Source: Desulfonatronum thiosulfatophilum (GTDB lineage Bacteria > Desulfobacterota > Desulfovibrionia > Desulfovibrionales > Desulfonatronaceae). From it: a stretch of DNA of 64,000 nt. Made by a program: the position numbers and the translations under genes. Of this stretch, positions 51,828 through 61,031 are shown piece by piece; within the stretch, counting starts at the first letter, position 1; each line of letters opens with the position of its first letter. The notes beneath the pieces were generated by a model that saw only the letters and a program-made list of their open reading frames with translations, did not search any database and had not been told where the DNA came from. The stretch lies in assembly GCF_900104215.1 (NCBI RefSeq), contig NZ_FMXO01000016.1, positions 1-64,000 on the forward strand, written 5' to 3'.

Positions 51828-53704
51828 TGCTGCTCGATTCAAATCAATCCATACAACGCGACTTCCCGGAGAAAACACGGCAAACAGCAGCCCAGTGTCG
51901 GCATTACGCCATGTGCAAGATCGATTTTCTGGGCACGGGGATCTGCGCGTCAGGGATGGAGAAACATTTTGTCAGCTATTTTCCCCAGGGCCGGATGGAC
52001 ATCTATGACGCTCTTGCCAGAGACCTCGTACCCATCACGCAAGGTCTGGTGGACATTGCCGATTCCTGCGACTTGTGCGGTATTTGCGACCGACAATGCC
52101 ATTTCGTGACCGGAATGCGGCCGGTTCAGGTGATGAAGGCTTTGAAAAAACATGTCCGGGACTGGCTGGCTCTAGGCAACAGCCCTGTGCCTGCCCAGTC
52201 CGATCCGGACCTGGACGCACTGCGAACCATCGTCGGCCAAGAGTGGGTCTCCAATGATCCGGCCATCCTGGTGACCTACGCCAATGATCCCTTCCCCTTG
52301 GCCGGAATGCGCATGCCACGCTTTGTAGCCCTGCCGAGAAACCAGAGCGAGGTCACAGCCCTGGTCCGCTTCGCCAATGAACGGGAGATACCCTATGTTG
52401 TCCGGGGCAACGGCGGCAGCGTCTTCGGATTCGTGTTCAGCGACGGGCTGGTGATGGACATGCACCGCATGAAGGGCATCGAGATCGATGCCGAAAACTG
52501 GACCGCCCTGGTGGAGCCCGGCGTGACCTCCTTCGAACTGCAGCAGGAAGCGGTGAAACACGGTTTTCGCGTCAACACGGCGGAGCCGGCGGCCACTGTC
52601 TGCGGCAATATCGTCTGCACCGGCCTCTTCTCGACCTGGGCCAACGCCTACGGTGTGAATGCGGACACCTTCGTGGACATGGAATTCGTGGACAACAACG
52701 GTAAGCTTTTTCGACTCAACGATCCGGCCTCCCCAAATGCCTTCTGCTACGAGCACAGGCTGACGCCTTCGCCCGGCATCTGCACCCGCGCCCATGTTCG
52801 CCTGCATCCGGTGACCGACGACGAGGAAGGACTGCTCGTGCCTTTCGCGGACTTCAAGGAGGCCGTGGATTTTGCCCGGGACCTGAGCCGACGCCGGATC
52901 GGACTGGCTATCGGCGTGCTGGGCGGCCATTACCTGTCCACCTTCATGTCTCCTTCGGCTGAACTCGCGGACCGGGTCCGGCACAGCCTGACCGAGGCCA
53001 TCGGCCTTAAGTACGCCGTATTCGTCATCGGCGACGGCTTTGCCTGCCGGACTGTACGCGAAATGCGAGATTCAGTGATCGACGCCGAACTGTTCCGCAT
53101 GTTCATGCTCGGACTGCCCAACATGGCTGATGATGAATGGGTAGAACTGATTGCCGGGATGGACGGCGACCACGCACCCTACGAGATCCTGTTGCGCTCG
53201 GAAATGCGCCCAGTTCTGGACGCAGTGCTTCGGCCAGCACCGGAAACCGCGGCCAGGGCCGTGGACGAGGATCTCCAATCATTCTACGCCAAGCTCTATA
53301 CCCGCCCCGAAATGACGGACATGGTCTGGCTGAACATGTTCCGGATTCTCAGTTCCCGCATGTCCCGGCACAAGCACATGTTCGCCTTCCTGGTCTACGT
53401 GCCCATGGACCGGGCCGACGTGATTGAAGAAATCTGCGCGGAACTGAAGCGCATCGCCGACAGCCACGGCATCGACAACGACTACGGATTCCTGACGCCT
53501 CTGGATCTGGGCAAGCGCGGCATTCTTGAATACGACTACTACATCGATCACCAGGACCCGGAAGAGGCGGAAAAGATCCGCGCGGCCATGGTCGAATTCG
53601 AACCCTATCTGGACAATCTGAGCGTCGGGACCAAGGGAGTGAAGTGGTTGAAGTACATTTTCTCCCAGGGCTGCGCGCGCAAGGACGCCTTTCTCTACAC
53701 ATGA
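51824..53704 (+). CDS. FAD-linked oxidase with N-terminal Fe-S motif
   Basis: A 626-residue cytoplasmic flavoprotein. An N-terminal CDLCGICDRQCHF motif looks like a [4Fe-4S] site. The PCMH/FAD_binding_4 domain has RFVALPRNQSEVTALVRFAN, YVVRGNGGSVFGFVFSDGLV and LVEPGVTSFELQ. The last part is a cap/substrate domain, as in D-lactate/glycolate or alkyl-DHAP synthase enzymes. Translation is coupled to the upstream hydrolase and it lies 16 bases before a reductase. It may oxidise an alcohol or hydroxyacid; substrate is not clear. Confidence 0.8.
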   Translation: MMLLDSNQSIQRDFPEKTRQTAAQCRHYAMCKIDFLGTGICASGMEKHFVSYFPQGRMDIYDALARDLVPITQGLVDIADSCDLCGICDRQCHFVTGMRPVQVMKALKKHVRDWLALGNSPVPAQSDPDLDALRTIVGQEWVSNDPAILVTYANDPFPLAGMRMPRFVALPRNQSEVTALVRFANEREIPYVVRGNGGSVFGFVFSDGLVMDMHRMKGIEIDAENWTALVEPGVTSFELQQEAVKHGFRVNTAEPAATVCGNIVCTGLFSTWANAYGVNADTFVDMEFVDNNGKLFRLNDPASPNAFCYEHRLTPSPGICTRAHVRLHPVTDDEEGLLVPFADFKEAVDFARDLSRRRIGLAIGVLGGHYLSTFMSPSAELADRVRHSLTEAIGLKYAVFVIGDGFACRTVREMRDSVIDAELFRMFMLGLPNMADDEWVELIAGMDGDHAPYEILLRSEMRPVLDAVLRPAPETAARAVDEDLQSFYAKLYTRPEMTDMVWLNMFRILSSRMSRHKHMFAFLVYVPMDRADVIEEICAELKRIADSHGIDNDYGFLTPLDLGKRGILEYDYYIDHQDPEEAEKIRAAMVEFEPYLDNLSVGTKGVKWLKYIFSQGCARKDAFLYT

Positions 53705-53720
53705 CCCGGACCGGGAACTC

Positions 53721-54998
53721 ATGACCACTGAGCCACGCACCATCCTGGTCACCGGGGGGACCGGCCTTCTGGGCAGTCACATTGCCGTCCGACTGCTGGC
53801 CGACGGGCACCGCATCCTGTTGCTGGCCCGCGGCCGCCCCCGCCAAAGCGCACGGGTCCGCGTGGATAATCTGCTGGATTGGTTCGGCGTTCCTCAAAGC
53901 CTGCGCTCCAAACTGAAGGTTCTGGATGGAAATCTGGACCATCCGGGGCTGGATTTGCATGGCCGGGACCGTCAGATGGTGACTGAGGAAGCGGAGGAAA
54001 CCATACACTGCGCCTCGGATACCTCCTTTTCAACACGCAAGCGGCAACATGTGGAACGAACCAACATCCGTGGCCTGGAACACCTTCTGGACGTGCTACA
54101 AGGTGGCGCATGCCGCGGATTTCATCTGATCAGCACCGCATATACGGCCGGCAAGCGCAGCGGCTCCTGCCCGGAGGACTTCGCGCCGGCCGTGGCTTTT
54201 CATAATGTCTACGAAGAGACGAAACACCGTGCGGAACATCTGGCCAAGTTGCGTTGCGCCCAAAACCGGATCGTACTGACGGTGCATCGTCCGTCCATTG
54301 TCTACGGCGACTCCGTCACCGGCCGGACGTTTCTGTTCAATGCCCTGTACTATCCGGTGCGAACCCTGCACTTTTTCAGCAAGCTGTACGGCCGGGATAT
54401 CCGCGAACAGGACGGCGCCAAGGCTCGGGCCATGGGCGTTACGATGGACCCGGATGAAACCCTGCATCTGCCCCTGCGGATAGCCGGGTCCGAGAGTCAC
54501 GGCATCAACCTGATCCCCGTGGATCATTTCATCCGGGCGTTCATGGCCATTCGCGCGGATGCACCCCAGGGCGGGGTCTTTCATATCGTTAATCCGGACA
54601 ACATCACGATCGGCCGGCTTGTGGATTACACCCGCCGGTTTTTCAGACTCAAAGGGTTACGTACGGCTGTTCCGGATGATTTTATCGACAGCCCCAGGAA
54701 CGGCCTGGAACTGCTCTTTGAAAACCATATCCAGGCCTACGGCTCATACATGCAGGACAACCGGATTTTTGAAAATGCCAAGTCAGAGGCCATCTTGCAC
54801 AGACACGGCATCACCTGCCCGGCATTCACCTACGACGTCTTCGCAACGTGTATGCGTTACGCAGTCGATGTGGATTGGGGGCGGAGTCCTGAGCCCCATG
54901 CCGCAATCCGGACTGATGGAAAACGCCAACCATTCTCCCCCGAGACTCAGCCCGATGAAGCACGAAATGAAGTCGCCGCGGGATATCGGAATGCATGA
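53721..54998 (+). CDS. NAD(P)-binding thioester-reductase/epimerase-like protein
   Basis: A 425-residue extended short-chain dehydrogenase. Start ILVTGGTGLLGSHIAVRLLA (dinucleotide site), ISTAYTAGKR and VYEETKHRAEHL (Ser and YxxxK catalytic set), RPSIVYGDS. This combination fits the 'male sterility / thioester-reductase' NAD_binding_4 group, which reduces fatty-acyl or polyketide thioesters to aldehydes or alcohols. Cytoplasmic. Its end overlaps the UbiE-like gene by eight bases if that starts at 54991. Confidence 0.75.
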   Translation: MTTEPRTILVTGGTGLLGSHIAVRLLADGHRILLLARGRPRQSARVRVDNLLDWFGVPQSLRSKLKVLDGNLDHPGLDLHGRDRQMVTEEAEETIHCASDTSFSTRKRQHVERTNIRGLEHLLDVLQGGACRGFHLISTAYTAGKRSGSCPEDFAPAVAFHNVYEETKHRAEHLAKLRCAQNRIVLTVHRPSIVYGDSVTGRTFLFNALYYPVRTLHFFSKLYGRDIREQDGAKARAMGVTMDPDETLHLPLRIAGSESHGINLIPVDHFIRAFMAIRADAPQGGVFHIVNPDNITIGRLVDYTRRFFRLKGLRTAVPDDFIDSPRNGLELLFENHIQAYGSYMQDNRIFENAKSEAILHRHGITCPAFTYDVFATCMRYAVDVDWGRSPEPHAAIRTDGKRQPFSPETQPDEARNEVAAGYRNA

Positions 54999-55764
54999 AA
55001 AGGTCTCCTACGGCTACGAAAGGATTCCGGCCTCGGAAAAACGTCGCCGCGTGCTCGGCCATTTCGAGACAATAGCCCATCGCTATGATCTTGCGGACGC
55101 CTTGCTCAGCTTCGGGCTGCATTTTTTCTGGAGACGCAGGGCACTACGCAGGCTGAACCTTCGGCCGGGCGAACGCGTGATGGACCTGTGCGGCGGCACC
55201 GGCGACTTCGCTGTCATGGCATCGAAGGCCGTGGGGCCATCCGGGCGGGTGACCGTCTGCGACTTCAGCCGGACCATGATGGACAAGGGCCGCTGCAAAG
55301 CCGCACAGGCCGGACAGGACGCCGCCATCCAGTGGGTGCAGGGGGACGCCGAGAACATGGCGTTTGCCGAGGACAGCTTTGACGCAGTCATCGTGGGTTA
55401 TGGCATCCGTAATTTCGTCTTTCTGGAGCGAGGACTGGGCGAGATCCGGCGGGTGCTGAAGCCGGGGGGCAGGTTTTTGGCAATGGAGTTTTCCATCCCG
55501 CAATCTTTTTGGCTGCGAACCCTGTACCACTACTACTCCTTCCGGATCATGCCCCGGGCAGGCAGGCTGATCACCGGAACAGCCGAGCCCTTCCACTATC
55601 TGGCCGAATCCATCCGCGTCTTTCCGTCACCGGCGCGGGTTCAAGACCTCCTGACCGAGAACCACTTCGTCCATGCAACCCATGAGTTGATGAGCAATGG
55701 CTTGGCCGTGCTGTATTCCGGGCAAAAAGAGATCATCCGGCTGGAGGGTACTTTTGAAAAATGA
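54991..55764 (+). CDS. ubiE: UbiE/MenG-type C-methyltransferase
   Basis: About 257 residues from the ATG at 54991 (alternatives at 54955 and 54967). RRRVLGHFETIAHRYDLAD is the family start, VMDLCGGTGDFAVMAS motif I, and AVIVGYGIRNF motif with GGRFLAMEFSIP. These match the demethylmenaquinone/ubiquinone C-methyltransferase family. It could make menaquinone, but it is encoded with an oxidase and a thioester reductase rather than other men genes, so another aromatic or lipid substrate is possible. The gene ends just before a family 2 repeat fragment. Confidence 0.8.
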   Translation: MHEKVSYGYERIPASEKRRRVLGHFETIAHRYDLADALLSFGLHFFWRRRALRRLNLRPGERVMDLCGGTGDFAVMASKAVGPSGRVTVCDFSRTMMDKGRCKAAQAGQDAAIQWVQGDAENMAFAEDSFDAVIVGYGIRNFVFLERGLGEIRRVLKPGGRFLAMEFSIPQSFWLRTLYHYYSFRIMPRAGRLITGTAEPFHYLAESIRVFPSPARVQDLLTENHFVHATHELMSNGLAVLYSGQKEIIRLEGTFEK

Positions 55765-55815
55765 ACCGCCGCTTGACCTCAAGACGCGGAGGACGCCAAG
55801 TAAAGTTTTCGGGTT
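55760..55815 (+). repeat. Repeat family 2, partial copy
   Basis: TGAACCGCCGCTTGACCTCA and GACGCGGAGGACGCCAAGTA form the GAACCGC...GCCAAG core of the family near the ubiE stop. The other arm is absent. Confidence 0.45.
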
Positions 55816-55922
55816 GATTTGAACATCTGTACATAACCCTTGATTACATTCTTGACGCAAACCTCTCCAATCCGCTATCGGTCTTAAATCATTCCCTATG
55901 TTTCAACCAGAAGGAGGTCGCC

Positions 55923-56288
55923 ATGCGGTTAAAGATGATTGGATGTGCCTGTCTCGTGTTGGTTGCGTGTTTGATGTCCGGAATTGCGATGGCAGAGACG
56001 CAGTTCGGCGTTGCTGTTTACCCCGAAGCAACACAGCATGCCGGAACAACGAAATTCCTCAAGGAAGGACTCGGTGTGGACGGCGTCGCTTACCAAACCA
56101 AGGATCCGGCGTCCGCGGTGATTGAGTTCTACAAGTCCCAGGATGGAATTCGTGAAATCTTCGTCAGCGACGAATCCGCCATGTTCAGAAAAGGAGACGA
56201 AGTCGACGTGACCGTTCAAAGCCCGTGGATGGACATGGATACCGGAAAGCTGATGCAGGATTGTCTGATTTCCATCGTCAAGAGATAA
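55923..56288 (+). CDS. Small exported protein, unknown function
   Basis: A 121-residue protein with an N-terminal signal ending MSGIAMAE; Cys8 and Cys16 lie in the hydrophobic segment, without a clear lipobox. The mature part has GVAVYPEATQHAGTTKFLKE, YQTKDPASAVIEFYKSQDG, and QSPWMDMDTG. This 'yPgA...FYk...PW.D..tG' layout recurs in uncharacterised exported proteins of Desulfobacterota, as I recall. AGAAGGAGGTCGCC precedes the ATG. It stands alone between the ubiE operon and the RND genes. Confidence 0.6.
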   Translation: MRLKMIGCACLVLVACLMSGIAMAETQFGVAVYPEATQHAGTTKFLKEGLGVDGVAYQTKDPASAVIEFYKSQDGIREIFVSDESAMFRKGDEVDVTVQSPWMDMDTGKLMQDCLISIVKR

Positions 56289-56325
56289 CTCACGCTGAAC
56301 AAACTCGCCCACCGCCCGATCACAC

Positions 56326-59300
56326 TTAAGCTGAATGCCGTTTTTCGCCGCGGGGAAGGTTCCCTTTTCCGCGGCGGTCCATCCAGGCCAGCATTGCCGG
56401 GGTGAACAGCAGCGTGAGCGGGGTGGCGATGATCAGGCCGCCGACGATGGCGGTGGACAAAGCGATCCAGTATTGGGTGGCCGGAGCTCCGAAGTAGATG
56501 TCCCGCTCCAGGAAGTCGATAGTCAGGCCGAGAACCATTGGCAAAAGTCCAAGAATCGTCGTCACCGCGGTCAACACCACCGGTCGCATCCGCTGCGCGC
56601 CCGTGCGCAGAGCCGCCTCCAGCCCCTCCAGGCCGCGACGGCGCTCCCTGTTGTAATGGTCGATCAGAACGATGTTGTTGTTAACCACGATCCCGGCCAA
56701 AGCCAGGATGCCGATCCCGCTCATCACGATGTTGAAGGGCTCGCCCCGGACCAGCAGGCCAAGCAAAACTCCCGCAGTGGAGAAGACAATGGCGGACATG
56801 ACCAGCGCCGCCTGCAACAGGCTGTTGAACTGCGTCACCAGAATCAGAAACATCAAGAAAATGGAAACCAAAAAGGCCGCCCGAAGAAAATTGGCCGACT
56901 CAGCCTGATCCTCGGCCTGGCCCCGCAAGATGAAATCCACGCCTTCGGGGAGTTCCGCTCCCTGCAGAGCCTGGTCGAGACGGCGGATCTGCTCGTTGAC
57001 CTGATATCCCGAGGCCGCGTCCGCTTCGATCCGGTATGCGGGACGACCGTTGATCCGGTTGATAACTCCCGTGGCCGGCGCCGGTTCCATGCGCACAAAG
57101 TTGGTAATCGGAACCATCCCGCTGACCGTCGGTACCCTCAGCCTGGCCAACTCTTCCATATTCCGGCGTTCAAGAGGAAAGCGCATCCGAATATCCACCT
57201 CCTCATCGCTGTGCGCCGGCCGGTACACGCCCAGCACGACTCCGGCGGTGAGCATCTGCACCGATTGCCCCAGCAGAAGAACATTTGCCCCGTAACGCGC
57301 GGCTTCCTCACGATCCACAATCAATCGCAGTTCCACGCCCGGCACGGGTAGATCGTCCTGTATTTCGGCAAATCCCCCCAGTTCCTCCATAAGCGTTCGG
57401 GCTTGGCTCACAGCTTGAAACAACAAGGGACGCTGCTCCCCGCTGAGTTCAACCACTATGGGCAAGCCTCTGGCAGGCCCCTGCCCCTCGTCACGCACCA
57501 GGACACGCAAGCCGGGCAGGTCGCGCGTGCGCTGCCGGACCGCGGCGGAAATCTCAGCGGCTTTTGGCCGCTGACGCCAGTCCAACAGCTCGAGTCGAAT
57601 CACGCCGATGGTATCCGCCGGAAGATTCTGCTGCAGGCGCAACTGCTGGTCCGCGATGGCCTGGGTGTTCACCGCCTCAACGCCGTTCAGCCCCGCCAAG
57701 CGCTGTTCGACCTGGCGCACCAGGTCATCGGCCTCCCAAACCGACAGATCGCCCCGGGCATGCACCCTGACCTGCAAGGTTTCCGGTTCGATGTCCGGAA
57801 AGAACTCCACGCCGCGCCCAAAAACGCCGTAGAGCAGATACAGGCACAGGACGAGGCCCACTCCGCCGGCCAGCGTGAGCACGGGGCGTCGGCAGCAGTG
57901 ACCGAGCACCTCGACATACCGTGCCGTTATCTTTCCCGTATGTTGATAATCTCCGGTTTCCGCGGCTTTTATGCGCCGCGACTTCTCATCATCCCCTTGA
58001 GATCTTGGCCCGAGCACCTGTCCCAGCGCGGGTACGAACACCAGGGCCATGAGCAGCGACGCGAGCAAGGTTATAATGACCGTCGCCGGCAGATAGATGA
58101 TGAATTCCCCGATCATTCCGGGCCAGAACAGCATGGGGACGAAAACGGCGATGCTGGTTGCGGCGGCGCTGATGATCGGCCAGGCCATGCGTTGCGATGC
58201 GAGCAGAAACGCTTCTCGGCGATGGCGTCCCTCCTTGATGTATCTGTCGGCCAACTCAACCACGACGATAGCCCCGTCCACCAACATGCCGACAACGAGG
58301 ATCAGCGCGAACAAAACGACAATATTGAGGGTGAAGCCCATGGCGTAGATCACCAGGATGCCGGTCAGGAAAGCTCCCGGCACGGCTACCGCCACCAGCA
58401 AAGCGGCACGCAGACCCATTACGGCAATGATCGTCAGGGAGACCAGCAGCACCGCGATGATCACCGTGTTCTCCAGATCGCCAAGAAGATTTTCGATCTG
58501 CTCGGCCTGGTTCTGGAGCAGGGTCACCCGCAGTGCCTCGGGCCAGGCCTGTTGCGCCTGCTCCAGTTCCCGTAACACGGCGTCCACGGTGATCAGCACG
58601 TTGGCGCCCGTCCGCGGGCGCACATCCAGGGTCAGTGCGGGTTCACCGTCAATACGGGCGAAACGTTCCGGATCAACAAAGCCTTCCCGAACCTCGGCCA
58701 CGTCATCGACCGTGATCACGATCCCCTCTTCCACCCGCACGGCGATATTGCGTACGTCCTCCATGTTCTCGATGGTCCCGGGAACAATAATCCCGATCCG
58801 TCCCGCACCGGCATGGACGGAACCGGCGGGCACAAGCTGGTTGTTCCGTTCAACGGCGCCGGCCAGTTCCTGAAACGAGATCTGATAGGTTTCCATCATG
58901 GTCGGGTCGACCAGGATCTCCATGACCTCGTCCCGCTCACCGATGATGTCCACCTGCAGCACGCCATCGATGCCTTCCAGGCGATCGCGCAGATTCCGCG
59001 CCACCTGAAGCAGCGAACGCTCCTCCATCGGCCCGGAAAGGACGATGCTCAGAATCGGGAAAAGATCCAGATTGACTTCATTGACCACCGGTTGTTCGGC
59101 GCCCGCGGGCAGTTCCGGAGCGGCCACGTCCACGGCCTGCTGGACGTCGAGCATGGCGGTGCGGCTTTCAAAGCCGGGCAGAAATTCAAGCCGGATGATC
59201 CCGAACCCCTCTCCGGCATTGGAAACCAACTCGTCGAGTCCCGCCAATTGCTGGAGTTCACGCTCCAAGGGCTGCAGCAAGAGGCGTTCGGAATCTTCGG

Positions 59301-59469
59301 CTGAAACGCCGGGATAGACGACGGTGACGAAAAAAATCGGAATGTCGATATCCGGCGCGGCCTCTTTCGGAGCGATGACGTATGCCGCTCCACCGGCGGT
59401 CAGCAGCAAAAGAAGCAACAGCAGAAGCGTTCGGCCACGGCCGAGGAGCCCGGCAAGAATCGCATTCAT
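56326..59469 (-). CDS. RND-family efflux pump inner-membrane protein
   Basis: A 1047-residue AcrB/MexB-like transporter of twelve helices and two large periplasmic loops. It starts GRGRTLLLLLLLLLTAGGAAYVI, with VVYPGVSAEDSERLLLQPLE near the start and the TM4 motif GMLVDGAIVVVELADRY. In AcrB TM4 carries two acids (D407-D408); here the second is Gly. It follows the adaptor gene with a four-base overlap. It exports drugs, metals or lipids powered by protons. No TolC-like gene follows, so the outer channel is encoded elsewhere. Confidence 0.85.
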   Translation of the reverse strand: MNAILAGLLGRGRTLLLLLLLLLTAGGAAYVIAPKEAAPDIDIPIFFVTVVYPGVSAEDSERLLLQPLERELQQLAGLDELVSNAGEGFGIIRLEFLPGFESRTAMLDVQQAVDVAAPELPAGAEQPVVNEVNLDLFPILSIVLSGPMEERSLLQVARNLRDRLEGIDGVLQVDIIGERDEVMEILVDPTMMETYQISFQELAGAVERNNQLVPAGSVHAGAGRIGIIVPGTIENMEDVRNIAVRVEEGIVITVDDVAEVREGFVDPERFARIDGEPALTLDVRPRTGANVLITVDAVLRELEQAQQAWPEALRVTLLQNQAEQIENLLGDLENTVIIAVLLVSLTIIAVMGLRAALLVAVAVPGAFLTGILVIYAMGFTLNIVVLFALILVVGMLVDGAIVVVELADRYIKEGRHRREAFLLASQRMAWPIISAAATSIAVFVPMLFWPGMIGEFIIYLPATVIITLLASLLMALVFVPALGQVLGPRSQGDDEKSRRIKAAETGDYQHTGKITARYVEVLGHCCRRPVLTLAGGVGLVLCLYLLYGVFGRGVEFFPDIEPETLQVRVHARGDLSVWEADDLVRQVEQRLAGLNGVEAVNTQAIADQQLRLQQNLPADTIGVIRLELLDWRQRPKAAEISAAVRQRTRDLPGLRVLVRDEGQGPARGLPIVVELSGEQRPLLFQAVSQARTLMEELGGFAEIQDDLPVPGVELRLIVDREEAARYGANVLLLGQSVQMLTAGVVLGVYRPAHSDEEVDIRMRFPLERRNMEELARLRVPTVSGMVPITNFVRMEPAPATGVINRINGRPAYRIEADAASGYQVNEQIRRLDQALQGAELPEGVDFILRGQAEDQAESANFLRAAFLVSIFLMFLILVTQFNSLLQAALVMSAIVFSTAGVLLGLLVRGEPFNIVMSGIGILALAGIVVNNNIVLIDHYNRERRRGLEGLEAALRTGAQRMRPVVLTAVTTILGLLPMVLGLTIDFLERDIYFGAPATQYWIALSTAIVGGLIIATPLTLLFTPAMLAWMDRRGKGNLPRGEKRHSA

Positions 59470-60581
59470 TGCGCCACACTCTCCACAGGAGCGTCCTCGT
59501 GCATCAAGTGTGCTTCCTCGGAACGGGCAATCACCTCCTCCCCGGCTCGAACAAAGCCCTGGCCGACGGTGATGATGCGTGCCCGATCCGGCAATCCCGT
59601 GACCCAGACTCCCTCCCGGCCGGCACGTACGACTTCGATGACATGAAACTGCACCCTGTCTTCCGCGTCCACGGTCATCACGCCGATCCGGCCGTCATCA
59701 TCCAGCCCGATGACGGCCGGCGAAACCTGATGTGCAAGCACCTCCTCGGTGGGTATCTCGACCTCGGCGCTGGTCCCGGCAGGCAGATCCCGGCCTGGAT
59801 TCGGCACCTCGACTTCAATGCGGAAGGTGCGGGTGGCCGGATCCGCAAGCGTACTGACGAAGGTCACCTCGCCCTCCACCATGCCGTGACGCAACACGTT
59901 CACTCGTGCCGGCAAGCCCACTCTGACCCGCCCGATGCTGTGCTGCGGCACCTGAACCATGGCCCGCAACGGATGATTGTTGACGATCCTGGCCACCTCG
60001 TCTCCGGTGGAGACGAAATCTCCACGCTCGGCAATGCGCTGGTCCACGCTCCCGGCGATGGGCGCCTCAATCCTGGTCCGGCTGATTTCCTCTTCAATCG
60101 CCGTCAAATCCGCCTGGGCGGCTTCCATTTCCGCCATTGCCGTTTCGAGCTGGATTTCAGCCTCAAAGCCGTCCTCAACGAGTTGACGCGTAGCCTGCAG
60201 TTGCCTTTCAGTGACATTCAACCTCGCCTGGGCCTGCCGCAACTGCGCACGGCGCTCGCTGAGCTCAAGCTGGGCCAACAAGTCGCCCGCTTCCACGGCC
60301 GCACCAAGCTGCACATGCCAGTTCTCGATACGCCCGCCCGTCTCCGCTCGCACCATCACGACCTGTTCCGGTTGCAGATCCCCGTGCAGCACGAGAAGGC
60401 GCTCCACCGGCTGCGCCTGCATTTGCCGAACAGCTACGATGGTCCTGCGCTCGGCAGGCCTGACCTCTTCCTTCGTTTCGTCGTCACGCAACAGCACGCC
60501 GCTTGCGATCCAGATGATCACCAGGGCAAGAATGCCGATGATCACCCACGTCTTGGGCCCTCCCAAAACCTTGCTCATCAT
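59466..60581 (-). CDS. RND periplasmic adaptor (membrane fusion protein)
   Basis: A 371-residue adaptor. It has one N-terminal helix (TWVIIGILALVIIWIASGVLL), a lipoyl-like hairpin (LVLHGDLQPEQVVMVRAETG), long coiled-coil arms (ERRAQLRQAQARLNVTERQL) and a beta-barrel (PQHSIGRVRVGLPARVNV). The start is the ATG at 60581, ten bases after GGAGGAGA. It bridges the inner-membrane pump encoded next and an outer-membrane channel. Confidence 0.85.
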   Translation of the reverse strand: MMSKVLGGPKTWVIIGILALVIIWIASGVLLRDDETKEEVRPAERRTIVAVRQMQAQPVERLLVLHGDLQPEQVVMVRAETGGRIENWHVQLGAAVEAGDLLAQLELSERRAQLRQAQARLNVTERQLQATRQLVEDGFEAEIQLETAMAEMEAAQADLTAIEEEISRTRIEAPIAGSVDQRIAERGDFVSTGDEVARIVNNHPLRAMVQVPQHSIGRVRVGLPARVNVLRHGMVEGEVTFVSTLADPATRTFRIEVEVPNPGRDLPAGTSAEVEIPTEEVLAHQVSPAVIGLDDDGRIGVMTVDAEDRVQFHVIEVVRAGREGVWVTGLPDRARIITVGQGFVRAGEEVIARSEEAHLMHEDAPVESVAQ

Positions 60582-60788
60582 GTTGGCATTTCTCCTCCGC
60601 CTTCGAATCCGTCTTCTGCCAGCCAGGTCTGCTTCCAAGGGCAATAACGGTTTCATGACTCAGGCATGAACAGATCCAGCTGAATTTTCATCAAAAAATT
60701 CACCCATTAATCGTCATCATCTCCCTGGGGTTGTCAAGAAGAACAGTCTTCATTCACTGCTGATGAGCGGTATTTGATGGACGCAATT

Positions 60789-60825
60789 ACAACGCCCGGT
60801 GAAGGCTTGCTGCACCGGGCGTTGT
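60789..60825 (-). terminator. Strong hairpin between gspF and the RND operon
   Basis: ACAACGCCCGGTG pairs with CACCGGGCGTTGT, 13 perfect base pairs around an 11-base loop. It lies downstream of gspF (minus) and upstream of the RND genes, so it probably ends the gspF transcript. No long T run follows on that strand. Confidence 0.6.
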
Positions 60826-61031
60826 TGGATGACCATGATTGCTTCGTGATCTTGCTGGAGAGATGGAGATCATTTTTTGGAGTGTCTGCTTGGAGGAGCT
60901 AAACGTACGTGGGGTCTCCCGTACATGGGATCCCCAGTCGGCCATTTCCGCATCGGAATGAGCAGGCCGAGAGGGCTTCTTTCATGGCGAAATCAGACGA
61001 ACGCAGGACAGAGGACGAGCGTGCGTCCGAA

